From: Methylophilaceae bacterium UBA6140
GTDB lineage: Bacteria; Pseudomonadota; Gammaproteobacteria; Burkholderiales; Methylophilaceae
Assembly: GCA_002423265.1 (NCBI GenBank)
Contig: DIVE01000087.1
Location: forward strand, 1,874-12,579
Direction of reading: 5' to 3'
DNA length: 10,706 nucleotides
Made by a program: the position numbers and the translations under genes. Below the pieces are notes generated by a model, which worked only from the letters and a program-made list of their open reading frames with translations, did not search any database and was not told the DNA's origin. Positions 1 through 7,292 of the stretch are shown here, one piece after another; position 1 is the first letter of the stretch; each line of letters begins with the position of its first letter.

Positions 1-1517
1 CCGCCGCGCGGGTATACCAGCTCTACCAGCAAACGCTGAAGGCCTATCAGGCGGTCGATTTCGACGATCTGATCAAGCTGCCGGTGGAGCTGTTCGAACA
101 GCATCCTGAAGCGCTGGAGCGCTGGCAGCGCAAACTGAAGTATCTGTTGATCGACGAGTATCAGGACACCAACGCCTGCCAGTACAAGCTGGTGAAGATG
201 CTCACCGGCGTCGAGGGCCGCTTTACCGCCGTGGGTGACGACGATCAGGCGATTTACGGCTGGCGCGGCGCCGATGTCGAGAATCTGCGCCAGCTGACCG
301 AAGACTTCAGCCGTCTCAAGGTGATCAAGCTGGAGCAGAACTACCGTTCCACCGTGCGCATCCTGCGCGCTGCCAACCAGGTCATCGCCAACAACCCGAA
401 GCTGTTCGAGAAAAAACTCTGGAGCGAGCACGGCACCGGCGACCCGATTCAGATCAGTGCGGCAAAGGACGAAATGCACGAGGCCGAATCGGTGGTCATG
501 AAGATCATGGCGCACAAGTTCGAGCACCGCACATATTACCGGGATTACGCCATTCTTTACCGAGGCAACCACCAGGCCCGCCTGTTCGAGGAAAAGCTCA
601 GAGAGCACAAAATCCCCTACACCATCTCCGGCGGCCAATCCTTCTTCGACAAGGCCGAAATCAAGGATCTGGTCAGCTATCTGCGTTTGATCGCCAACGA
701 GGATGACGATCCGGCGTTCATCCGCGCCGCCACCACACCGAAAAAAGGCATCGGCAATACCACGCTGGAGCGCCTGGGCGAGTACGCCCGGCAGCACCAT
801 CTTTCACTGTTTGCCGCCGCATTCGAGGCTGAATTCCAGAGCGAGATCGGCCACAAGCAGCTGGAAGACCTGCTCAGGTTCTGTCAATTCATCAACCGCG
901 TACAGGAACGGGCGGCGAAAGAACCTGCGGGAGAATTGCTCAACGAAATGCTGGAAGCCATTCAGTACGAGCCTTTTCTTTACGACACGGAAGACCCGCG
1001 CGCGGCAGAAAGCAAATGGAAGAACGTACTGGATTTCGTCGGCTGGCTTGCGAAAAAAGGTGAGGAAGACGAGCGCAATCTGCTGGAACTGACGCAGATG
1101 GTGTCTTTGATGAGCATGCTGGAAGGCCGCGAAAACGGTGAGCCGGACGCGGTCAAGCTCTCCACCCTGCACGCCGCCAAGGGGCTTGAGTTCGGCCATG
1201 TTTTTCTGGTCGGCGTGGAGGAAGGCATCCTCCCCCACCGCGAGAGCGTCGATAACGGTCAGATCGAGGAAGAGCGCAGATTGATGTACGTCGGCATCAC
1301 GCGCGCGCAAAGAACGCTGCATATCTCCTGGTGCCGGAAACGCAAGCGCGCCGGCGAAAGCGAGATCTGCGAAGCCAGCCGCTTTATCGAGGAATTACCG
1401 CAGGATGACGTGCGTCACTTCGGCAACCCTGGCGCCGACCCCGCGGCCAGCAAGGAACACGGCAAGGAACGCATGGCGCAGATACGGGCGATGCTGGGCG
1501 CCAAACAGGGCGGATGA
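1..1517 (+). CDS. rep: ATP-dependent DNA helicase Rep (5' truncated by window edge)
   Basis: Superfamily 1 3'-5' DNA helicase of the UvrD/Rep family, which in Escherichia coli helps forks pass protein roadblocks and restarts replication. The reading frame is already open at base 3, so about 504 C-terminal residues are present of a protein usually near 670. The N-terminal part with the Walker A motif lies outside the window. Visible helicase motifs, in order: DFDDL just before the bridge, LLIDEYQDTN (motif II, about nt 144-173), VGDDDQAIYGWRGA (III, about 231-272), KLEQNYRS (IV, about 327-350), LSTLHAAKGLEF (V, about 1158-1193), and EEERRLMYVGITRAQ (VI, about 1266-1310). The 2B-region sequences YRDYAILYRGNHQ and SGGQSFF and the C-terminal LPQDD and AMLGAKQGG closely resemble E. 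coli Rep as I recall it, which favours Rep over UvrD or PcrA. The gene ends with TGA and converges on the cyclase gene 11 bases further on. No terminator hairpin is visible between them. Confidence 0.95.
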   Translation, partial: AARVYQLYQQTLKAYQAVDFDDLIKLPVELFEQHPEALERWQRKLKYLLIDEYQDTNACQYKLVKMLTGVEGRFTAVGDDDQAIYGWRGADVENLRQLTEDFSRLKVIKLEQNYRSTVRILRAANQVIANNPKLFEKKLWSEHGTGDPIQISAAKDEMHEAESVVMKIMAHKFEHRTYYRDYAILYRGNHQARLFEEKLREHKIPYTISGGQSFFDKAEIKDLVSYLRLIANEDDDPAFIRAATTPKKGIGNTTLERLGEYARQHHLSLFAAAFEAEFQSEIGHKQLEDLLRFCQFINRVQERAAKEPAGELLNEMLEAIQYEPFLYDTEDPRAAESKWKNVLDFVGWLAKKGEEDERNLLELTQMVSLMSMLEGRENGEPDAVKLSTLHAAKGLEFGHVFLVGVEEGILPHRESVDNGQIEEERRLMYVGITRAQRTLHISWCRKRKRAGESEICEASRFIEELPQDDVRHFGNPGADPAASKEHGKERMAQIRAMLGAKQGG

Positions 1518-1528
1518 ACAAACCCTGA

Positions 1529-3568
1529 TCAAGCCCCTTCAAAAAAGCGGACGCCGTTGCGGCCGCTTTGCTTGACCTGATACATCGCCATGTCGGCGCG
1601 ATTGAGAATATCGTCACCGGAAAGCGCATTGCCGGTGAACAGACAGATACCGATACTGGCGCTGCATACATGTTCTATCGTCAGCTCCGAGCTGTCTTCC
1701 GTGCTGATCGTGAGCCGATACGGGCGGGAAACCGATTTCAGGATTTTTTCGGCCACTCTGCGCGCCTTGATGGCGGCATTGTTGCGGTCGGCATCCAGCT
1801 CGCCCAGCATGATGACGAACTCGTCACCGCCCGGCCGGGCGACCGTATCGGATTCGCGCACGCATTCGGAGAGGCGCTCGCCCGCTTCAATCAACAGCAG
1901 GTCACCGGCCTGATGGCCGTGCGTATCGTTGAGCGGCTTGAAATTATCCAGATCGAGGAACAGCACGGCACAATAAAACCCGCTGCGCTTGCTGGCGGCA
2001 ATCATCTGATCGAGGCGGTCATTGAGCAAACGCCGGTTGGGAAGTCTGGTCAACGCGTCATAGAAGGCATGATGGCGCATCTGGTCTTCCATGCGTTTGC
2101 GGTCGGTGATATCCGTGGAAATGCCGCAAAGCGCGTAAATGTTGCCGGCTTCATCACGCAGCGGCAGCTTGACGGTGAGAAAGGTCTTGGGCTCGCCACC
2201 CGTCGTTTTCAGATCACTCTCCTCCGTCCTCACCGTGCGGCCTTTGACCAATACCTGAAGGTCATTGGCGCGTATCTGTTCAGCCGAAGCGGCGTCGAAA
2301 AAAGCCTCATCCGTCTGGCCGACGATTTCTTCCATCGATTTCCCGAAAAATTCGCGCGTATGGCGATTGGCGAACAGGTAGCGTCCGGCCATATCCTTCA
2401 GAAAAATATCGGCGTTCACGTTGTCCAGAATGGTTGTCAGTTTCTGCTCATTGTTCCTGAGCGTGGCTTCGCGCTGTGCCAGAACGTCCATCAGCCGATT
2501 GAAGCTGTCGAGCAGCGTGCCGACTTCGTCATAGCGGGTGATCTTGAGCGGATGGATGGCATCGTCGCTGACGGAAAAATCGGAAAGCTTTCTGGCGGCC
2601 CGGCGTATCGGATACAACTGATGATTGAGGCCCCACCAGGTCAGGGTGCCGACCAGCAGTGTAAGCAGCAAGGTCACCAGCAAAAGGTCGCGCCTGCGTT
2701 CATTCAAGGATGAAAAAGCTTCTGCCGTAGGCACGGCGGCCACGATATACCAGTTGGCGGCGCCAATATGTTTAGCGGAAGCCAGTACCTCCACGCCATG
2801 CGGATTGACGACAATGCCGGCTTCCTCCTCGCCGGCCAGATACTTGTCTATCAGCCAATTTCGTCCCGGCGACGGCAAAGGCTCCATGATGCGCGTCTTG
2901 TTGGTATTGGTAATGATCATGCGACTTTTAGCATCAACCAGCAGCAAATAACCGTTGCTGCCATTGACTGCCTTGGTAATGTGATCAAGAAAATTCGGAC
3001 CCCCCAAATCGGTAATTCCTGCCAGCGCGCCAATCACATCTCCCCGCTGGTTGTGAACAGGGACCGACATGCCGAATACAGGGGATTTCAACGCACGACC
3101 CATCACTGGCTGACCAACGACAACCCTGGCTCCGGCGATTGCAGCTGAAATGTAATCACGATCGAGATAATTAATGCCGAGCCGGTTGGCGGAAACCGGT
3201 ACCGAGGCCACTGCCGTGCCTTGAACATCCGTAATGAATGCACCGCCGTTGAAGAGTTGCTGAAACACTTTAAGTTGTTCCAGTTGCTGCTGGGCAAGGT
3301 TGATGTCGCTTGTAACGACGGGGCCGACAATATCCGCGACTTTTTCCAGCGCAGCAAAGCGATCTTGCAGTTCCTGATCAATTTCCGTCGCAACGTAGCT
3401 GGCCATCGCGGTTTGCTGCTTCCCCAGCAGCTTCACGGTATCTTCGCGCTGCACTTCGTGGGAGTAGAACGACAACAGCCAGATGCCCGCCATGAAAATA
3501 GTCAGCACCAGTGCGGTCACGCGCACCTGCAGCGATAATGTCAGACGATTTTTCCAGTCGAGCTTCAT
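1529..3568 (-). CDS. membrane-bound diguanylate cyclase (Cache-HAMP-PAS-GGDEF)
   Basis: A 679-residue predicted inner-membrane enzyme that makes cyclic di-GMP from two GTP. Domains in order: a transmembrane helix at about residues 14-34; a periplasmic double-Cache-like sensor at about 40-290 (with LDRDYISAA, GQPVMGRALKSPVFGMSVP and ANWYIVAAVP); a second transmembrane helix at 293-313; HAMP at about 314-366; PAS at about 374-489, ending in the usual GISTDITDRKRMEDQ linker; and GGDEF at about 497-676. The active-site motif GGDEF is intact at 580-584, with the metal-binding aspartate in LFLDLDNFK (539) and NDTHGHQAGD at 547-556. An inhibitory I-site RESD at 571-574 sits exactly five residues before GGDEF, so product inhibition is expected. 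There is no EAL domain, so synthesis only is inferred. The periplasmic ligand cannot be read from sequence. The start is fixed by an in-frame TAG a few codons upstream. No Shine-Dalgarno sequence is well placed; AGGGGA lies about 17-22 bases before the ATG. The upstream leader is structured. Confidence 0.95.
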   Translation of the reverse strand: MKLDWKNRLTLSLQVRVTALVLTIFMAGIWLLSFYSHEVQREDTVKLLGKQQTAMASYVATEIDQELQDRFAALEKVADIVGPVVTSDINLAQQQLEQLKVFQQLFNGGAFITDVQGTAVASVPVSANRLGINYLDRDYISAAIAGARVVVGQPVMGRALKSPVFGMSVPVHNQRGDVIGALAGITDLGGPNFLDHITKAVNGSNGYLLLVDAKSRMIITNTNKTRIMEPLPSPGRNWLIDKYLAGEEEAGIVVNPHGVEVLASAKHIGAANWYIVAAVPTAEAFSSLNERRRDLLLVTLLLTLLVGTLTWWGLNHQLYPIRRAARKLSDFSVSDDAIHPLKITRYDEVGTLLDSFNRLMDVLAQREATLRNNEQKLTTILDNVNADIFLKDMAGRYLFANRHTREFFGKSMEEIVGQTDEAFFDAASAEQIRANDLQVLVKGRTVRTEESDLKTTGGEPKTFLTVKLPLRDEAGNIYALCGISTDITDRKRMEDQMRHHAFYDALTRLPNRRLLNDRLDQMIAASKRSGFYCAVLFLDLDNFKPLNDTHGHQAGDLLLIEAGERLSECVRESDTVARPGGDEFVIMLGELDADRNNAAIKARRVAEKILKSVSRPYRLTISTEDSSELTIEHVCSASIGICLFTGNALSGDDILNRADMAMYQVKQSGRNGVRFFEGA

Positions 3569-3592
3569 GTTTTTATGGTGCTACATTCCCCT

Positions 3593-3637
3593 ACCACAAC
3601 AGTTCAGCCGATAGCGAACTGTTGATGGTGAAACCAT
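3593..3637 (-). promoter_or_regulatory. inverted-repeat cluster in the leader of the diguanylate cyclase gene
   Basis: CAACAGTTC at 3597-3605 and GAACTGTTG at 3616-3624 form a perfect 9-bp inverted repeat around a 10-base spacer. The stem can be extended by ACCA at 3593-3596 pairing with TGGT at 3626-3629 if one base is bulged. A second small palindrome, ATGGT-GAA-ACCAT, occupies 3625-3637, so the ATGGT arm has two competing partners. On the cyclase mRNA strand no T-run follows, so an intrinsic terminator is unlikely. The centres of the two 9-base arms are 19 bases apart, close to two helical turns, which would also suit a dimeric repressor. Either an operator or a 5'-UTR stem-loop is possible; which one is not decided by the sequence. 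Confidence 0.5.
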
Positions 3638-3649
3638 ATTGCCTGAGCT

Positions 3650-3678
3650 GCTTTAAAAATCAAGCGAAAGCCTGTAAA
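3650..3678 (-). promoter_or_regulatory. possible sigma70 promoter of the diguanylate cyclase gene
   Basis: Reading the minus strand, TTTACA (3678-3673, five of six matches to the -35 consensus) is followed after 17 bases by TAAAGC (3655-3650, only three of six to the -10 consensus). The surroundings are AT-rich compared with the rest of the window. If used, transcription would start near 3642-3644 and the leader would contain the whole inverted-repeat cluster. The weak -10 box makes this a tentative call. TTGACC nearby, at 3714-3719 on the plus-strand numbering, has no matching -10 box. Confidence 0.25.
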
Positions 3679-3775
3679 ACCGGATTTTTACCTGCAAAAT
3701 CGAAAATATTTCCGGTCAATTTGGGTTAAAAGTCAGCCGCCGGATGCTGCCCGCATACGGTAAACATGCGCTTGT

Positions 3776-4948
3776 CTATCGGGCTTCTGTCAACATCTGT
3801 GCCACAGCACGCTTGAACGGCGTGATGCGATTGCCTATGCGCAAGCTTGCTGCACGTAACAGGCGGGCTGGCGGCGAATCGTCGCTGTAGAGTTTGGCGA
3901 TGGCATGGGTTGCCAGAAACAAGGGCCGCGTGGCATGCCGGTGCGCCCGTTCATAACGCCTGAGCAGAGCGGCGGCGGCAATGTCCCGGCCGCAGCTTTG
4001 CGCCTCGATGATTTCGGCTGCCAGCTTGTCCGCGCCGCGCAGTCCGAAATTGAAACCGTGCGCAGTCACCGGATGCATGCCGACCGCAGCGTCTCCGATC
4101 AGCGCGAAGCGTTTGCCGATGAAGCGGTCCGGGTAGACCGTCACCAGCGGATAGGCATGCCGGGTAGAAAGCAGGCGCATGGTGCCGAGCCGGTGCTGGA
4201 AGCGCTGCTCGATGGCGCGATTGAAATCCTCGGCAGCCATTTCCGTCAGCGCCTGAATCTCATGCGCGGACATGGTCACCACCACCGACGAACGCATGCC
4301 GTTCATCGGCAGCAAGGCCAGTGTCTGACCGTAATCGAACCATTCCCAGGCCACGTGCTGATGCGGCACCTCGTGTTCCATCGCGCAGACCATCATGACG
4401 CGGCCGAAATCATGCATGTCGGCAGAGATGCCCATCGCCCGCCGGGTTTCCGAAAAGCGGCTGTCGGCTGCAACCAGAAGCTGCGCCGTGATCATGGCGC
4501 CATCCGCCAGCGTCAGGCACACGGCATCGTCACCGGCGCTGACCGAAGCAACCGCGCTATCCGTCAGCAAGGTGATTTCCGGCGAATCCTGGACGGCCTC
4601 GAACGCCGCCTTGCGGATCAGGTAATTGGAAACCAGATAACCGAGCTCATCACGCCCGCCATCCTGGTGTCCGATCTTCATTGCATAGAGCGAAAGCCCG
4701 TTCAGCACACGCGCATCGCGCAGCGGTGAAATCGCCTCAGGCGGGATGCGCTGCCAGATGCCGAGCGCCTGCAACAGCCGGGCCGAGTGGTGCGTAAGCG
4801 CAATCTCGCGGCCGTCGAACGCAGGTGCAGCCAGCGCCGTCAGCGGCTGGCGCTCCAGTATCGCGATACGCAGGCCGCTGCCTGCCAGCGCACGGGCAAA
4901 GCACAGGCCGCTGGGGCCGGCGCCGACGATGACGATATCGAAATTCAT
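3776..4948 (-). CDS. ubiM: UbiH/COQ6-family FAD-dependent ubiquinone hydroxylase, UbiM-like
   Basis: A 390-residue class A flavoprotein monooxygenase expected to hydroxylate the ring of a ubiquinone precursor using FAD, NAD(P)H and O2. Motifs: the dinucleotide-binding GAGPSG at residues 9-14, with an acidic residue ending the second strand (ILERQP, 30-35); DGREIALTHHS at 45-55; the NAD(P)H/FAD region LLVAADSRFSETRR at 157-170; and the second FAD motif GDAAVGMHPVTAHGFNFGL at 285-303. DGREIALTHHS together with GDAAVGMHPVTAHGFN is the pattern I associate with UbiM rather than UbiF or UbiH. That subfamily choice rests on memory, so a general UbiH/VisC-type hydroxylase is the safe fallback. The ATG start is preceded by GGAGG 11 bases upstream, a slightly long spacing. 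The gene is divergent from uup and lies 207 bases upstream of the cyclase gene on the same strand; that spacing and the separate leader argue against a tight operon. Confidence 0.8.
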   Translation of the reverse strand: MNFDIVIVGAGPSGLCFARALAGSGLRIAILERQPLTALAAPAFDGREIALTHHSARLLQALGIWQRIPPEAISPLRDARVLNGLSLYAMKIGHQDGGRDELGYLVSNYLIRKAAFEAVQDSPEITLLTDSAVASVSAGDDAVCLTLADGAMITAQLLVAADSRFSETRRAMGISADMHDFGRVMMVCAMEHEVPHQHVAWEWFDYGQTLALLPMNGMRSSVVVTMSAHEIQALTEMAAEDFNRAIEQRFQHRLGTMRLLSTRHAYPLVTVYPDRFIGKRFALIGDAAVGMHPVTAHGFNFGLRGADKLAAEIIEAQSCGRDIAAAALLRRYERAHRHATRPLFLATHAIAKLYSDDSPPARLLRAASLRIGNRITPFKRAVAQMLTEAR

Positions 4949-4959
4949 GGCGAATGTAG

Positions 4960-4964
4960 CCTCC
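4960..4964 (-). promoter_or_regulatory. ribosome binding site of the ubiM-like gene
   Basis: GGAGG on the minus strand, 11 bases before the ATG at 4948. It supports that start, although the spacing is longer than the usual 5-9 bases. Confidence 0.55.
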
Positions 4965-5085
4965 GTTAAGGATGCGGCAAGTCCACAGGCTCGCGCGCAT
5001 GTCCGATGTTAATTTTTTCCGTCGTCCGTTCCCTTGACCTTCATCAAACGATTGCGATCTGCGGGCCGGGGTTTATGCAGAAGGC

Positions 5086-5094
5086 TGCTAAAAT
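5086..5094 (+). promoter_or_regulatory. extended -10 promoter element of uup
   Basis: TGCTAAAAT matches the extended -10 form TGnTATAAT except for one base. No convincing -35 box lies 16-18 bases upstream (that stretch is GC-rich), which is typical of extended -10 promoters. The hexamer ends seven bases before the ATG at 5102, so the predicted transcription start falls at or within a base or two of the start codon. No Shine-Dalgarno sequence lies at a useful distance; GAAGG is 17 bases away. Confidence 0.5.
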
Positions 5095-5101
5095 ACGTGC
5101 C

Positions 5102-7009
5102 ATGCCTCTTATCACACTCGAAAACGCTTCACTGGCCTACGGCCACCACCCCCTGCTCGATCACGCCGCTTTTCAGCTCGACCCCGGTGAACGGGTCGGC
5201 CTCATCGGCCGCAACGGCGCAGGCAAATCCAGCCTGTTGAAAGTGATTGCCGGCGACAGCAAGCTGGATGACGGCACGCTCTGGCGCGCCCCCGGCATAC
5301 GTATTGCCTATGTGCCGCAGGAACCCTTGCTGAAAGCGGAAGACACGGTATTCGAAGCGGTCGCCGAGGGACTGGGCAATTTGCAGCAGTTACTGGTCGA
5401 GTATCACCATGTCTCGCATGCCATGGGTGAAGTCGATGCCGATCTCGAAGCGCTGATGACCAGAATGCAGGATTTGCAGCACGAACTGGAGGCGCGACAG
5501 GGCTGGCAGTCGCAAAGCCGGATCGAAACGGTGTTGAGTCGTCTGCACCTGGATGCCGACCAGCCGGTCGCCAAGCTCTCCGGCGGCTGGCGCAAACGTG
5601 TCGCGCTGGCGCGGGCGCTGGTGATCGAACCGGAAGTACTGCTGCTGGATGAGCCGACCAACCACCTCGACCTCGAAGCGATCGAATGGCTGGAAGACTT
5701 GCTGCTCGGATTCAATGGCAGCGTCCTCTTCATCACCCACGACCGGCGTTTTCTCGACCGGCTGGCCACCCGCATCACAGAACTCGATCGCGGCACGTTA
5801 ACCGATTTTGTCGGCACTTATGCCAGTTATCTCATCAAGAAGGAAGAGCTGCTGGCGGTGGAAGCCACCCATGCCGCCAAGTTCGACAAGGTGCTGGCGC
5901 AGGAGGAAGCCTGGATACGCCAAGGCATCAAGGCCAGACGCACACGCAACGAAGGCCGTGTCAGGCAGCTGGAAAAACTGCGGCTGGAACGCGCAGCCAG
6001 ACGCGAGCGGCAAGGCAATGTCAAACTGACGCTGGACAGCGGAGAGCGCTCGGGCAAACTGGTGGCCGAGCTGGAGAACGTCCGCAAAAGTTACGGCGAC
6101 AAGCTGCTGGTCGACGGCTTCAGCACCCGCATCATGCGCGGCGACCGCATCGGCCTGCTGGGGCCCAACGGCATCGGCAAAACCACGCTACTCAGAATGA
6201 TACTGGGCCAGGAAGAAGCGGACAGCGGACGCATCGTTCGCGGCACCAATCTCAATATCGCCTATTTCGACCAGATGCGCGAGCAACTGGACGAGGAAGC
6301 GACACTGGCCGACACCATCAGCCCCGGCTCCGATTTCGTGCAGATCGGCAATGAGCGCAAACACGTCATCAGCTACCTGGAAGACTTTCTGTTTCCGCCG
6401 CAACGCGCCCGTTCGCCGGTGAAGTCACTCTCGGGCGGCGAACGCAACCGCCTGCTGCTGGCACGTCTGTTTGCCCGCCCTGCCAACGTGCTGGTGCTGG
6501 ACGAACCGACCAACGACCTCGATATCGACACGCTGGAACTGCTCGAAAGCCTGTTGCAGGCATTCGACGGCACGCTGTTCCTTGTCAGCCATGACCGTGC
6601 CTTTCTGGAAAACACCGTCACCCAGGTCTTCGCTTTCGAAGGCAACGGCATCATTACCGAATTCGGCGGCGGCTATGACGACTGGCAGCGCTTCACCTTG
6701 CAGCGCGCCGCAGAAAAAGCGTTGCAGAACAAAACCGCCGGACAGAAACCCGCTGCGACAAAAACCGCCACGCCCAAACCGGCAGACACAAAACTCAGCT
6801 ACAAAGAACAAAAGGAACTGGAAAGCCTGCCTGCGCAGATCGAACAACTGGAAGCCGAACAAGGCAGGATTCAAGCCGAACTGGCCGATGCAGGCATTTA
6901 CCGCAACAACCCAGAATTGGTCAAAAGCCACCAGCAGCGCCTGGCCGAGATCGAAACCGAACTCATGCAGACGCTAACGCGCTGGGAAGCGCTCGAAAGT
7001 AAACGATAG
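5102..7009 (+). CDS. uup: ABC-F family ATPase Uup
   Basis: A 635-residue soluble ABC-F protein with two nucleotide-binding domains and no transmembrane segments. Members act on ribosomes, and E. coli Uup also limits tandem-repeat deletion and precise transposon excision. Domain 1: Walker A GRNGAGKSS (36-44), signature LSGGW (159-163), Walker B LLLDEP ending at E184. The charged linker at about 240-320 contains AQEEAWIRQGIKARRTRNEG, the tRNA-facing arm of the family. Domain 2: Walker A GPNGIGKTT (354-362), signature LSGGERN (443-449), Walker B LVLDEPTNDLD with E468. A low-complexity Ala/Lys/Thr/Pro tether (about 543-562) leads to the C-terminal coiled coil (about 563-635, starting KLSYKEQKELE), which is the mark of Uup against EttA or YheS. 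The frame is open further upstream to an ATG at 5006, but those 32 residues are unlike the family and family similarity begins at MPLITLENASLAYG, so 5102 is preferred. The stop codon TAG overlaps the first copy of a short direct repeat. Confidence 0.95.
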   Translation: MPLITLENASLAYGHHPLLDHAAFQLDPGERVGLIGRNGAGKSSLLKVIAGDSKLDDGTLWRAPGIRIAYVPQEPLLKAEDTVFEAVAEGLGNLQQLLVEYHHVSHAMGEVDADLEALMTRMQDLQHELEARQGWQSQSRIETVLSRLHLDADQPVAKLSGGWRKRVALARALVIEPEVLLLDEPTNHLDLEAIEWLEDLLLGFNGSVLFITHDRRFLDRLATRITELDRGTLTDFVGTYASYLIKKEELLAVEATHAAKFDKVLAQEEAWIRQGIKARRTRNEGRVRQLEKLRLERAARRERQGNVKLTLDSGERSGKLVAELENVRKSYGDKLLVDGFSTRIMRGDRIGLLGPNGIGKTTLLRMILGQEEADSGRIVRGTNLNIAYFDQMREQLDEEATLADTISPGSDFVQIGNERKHVISYLEDFLFPPQRARSPVKSLSGGERNRLLLARLFARPANVLVLDEPTNDLDIDTLELLESLLQAFDGTLFLVSHDRAFLENTVTQVFAFEGNGIITEFGGGYDDWQRFTLQRAAEKALQNKTAGQKPAATKTATPKPADTKLSYKEQKELESLPAQIEQLEAEQGRIQAELADAGIYRNNPELVKSHQQRLAEIETELMQTLTRWEALESKR

Positions 7010-7047
7010 CCGCCGGGAGGCGCAGGGAAAAAAGATAGCCGCCGGGA
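7005..7047 (+). repeat. 14-base direct repeat, two copies
   Basis: GATAGCCGCCGGGA occurs at 7005-7018 and again at 7034-7047, 29 bases apart. Each copy is preceded by a short A-rich stretch. The first copy contains the uup stop codon. It looks like a small tandem duplication at the 3' end of the gene. No terminator is apparent, since no U-tract follows. Confidence 0.7.
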
Positions 7048-7108
7048 AATAAAAGCTGGCGCACCGGGAAGTTGACGTTATTGTTCCAGCACCTGAACGC
7101 CATGAAAT

Positions 7109-7197
7109 CCGACATTCCGGCACAGCAGGAATCCAGCAAAAACAAGCACCGGCGTGCCTTGAGCACCACCGGACAGCGGCTTTCGCCGGCGTGATGG
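7109..7197. repeat. decayed palindromic intergenic repeat (dRS3/MITE-like)
   Basis: The left end (7109-7136) reads like the common proteobacterial intergenic repeat of the form CATTCC...GGAATCCAG: ATTCC and GGAAT at 7114-7118 and 7128-7132 are perfect complements. The right end (7169-7197), with GCGGCTTTCGCCGG, is roughly the inverted complement of the left end: by eye, 18 of 28 aligned positions match with one gap. Together they resemble a short non-coding element with inverted ends that has diverged. The rest of the 283-base gap between uup and the lipoprotein gene holds the direct repeat at its start and no gene I can support. A 30-codon frame at 7102-7194 inside the element has no ribosome site. 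Confidence 0.4.
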
Positions 7198-7292
7198 CGC
7201 TGCCTGACGGCTAGCCTATCGATACCGGGAAGCGATGAAGGTCAAACATCCGTCGAATCAATGGAATTTTTTCGGCGTTTGCCTTTCTATCA

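Noticed and set aside
1518..1528. Shared terminator between the convergent rep and cyclase genes
   Set aside because: Only 11 bases separate the stops, and no GC-rich stem with a T-run is visible in or beside the gap.
1568..2713. Long plus-strand open frame (381 codons) antisense to the diguanylate cyclase
   Set aside because: It mirrors a gene with clear Cache, HAMP, PAS and GGDEF domains. Its translation shows no domain, and it is a by-product of GC-rich codon usage.
3569..3650. c-di-GMP riboswitch (GEMM type) in the cyclase leader
   Set aside because: The conserved GEMM core sequences are not present. The leader holds only the inverted repeats described above.
3674..3691. GTAAAA/TTTTAC hairpin as a terminator for the ubiM-like gene
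   Set aside because: The stem is six AT-rich pairs with no following U-tract on the relevant strand. The -35-like TTTACA overlaps it, so a promoter reading is at least as likely.
3905..4729. 274-codon plus-strand frame antisense to the ubiM-like gene
   Set aside because: His/Arg/Gln-rich translation without family motifs, no ribosome site, and lies fully inside a well-supported flavoprotein gene on the other strand.
5006..5101. Upstream in-frame ATG extending Uup by 32 residues
   Set aside because: The extension is unlike the family N-terminus and includes the extended -10 promoter element, so it is probably untranslated.
7102..7194. 30-codon frame between uup and the lipoprotein gene
   Set aside because: No ribosome site, no recognisable sequence, and it coincides with the decayed repeat element.
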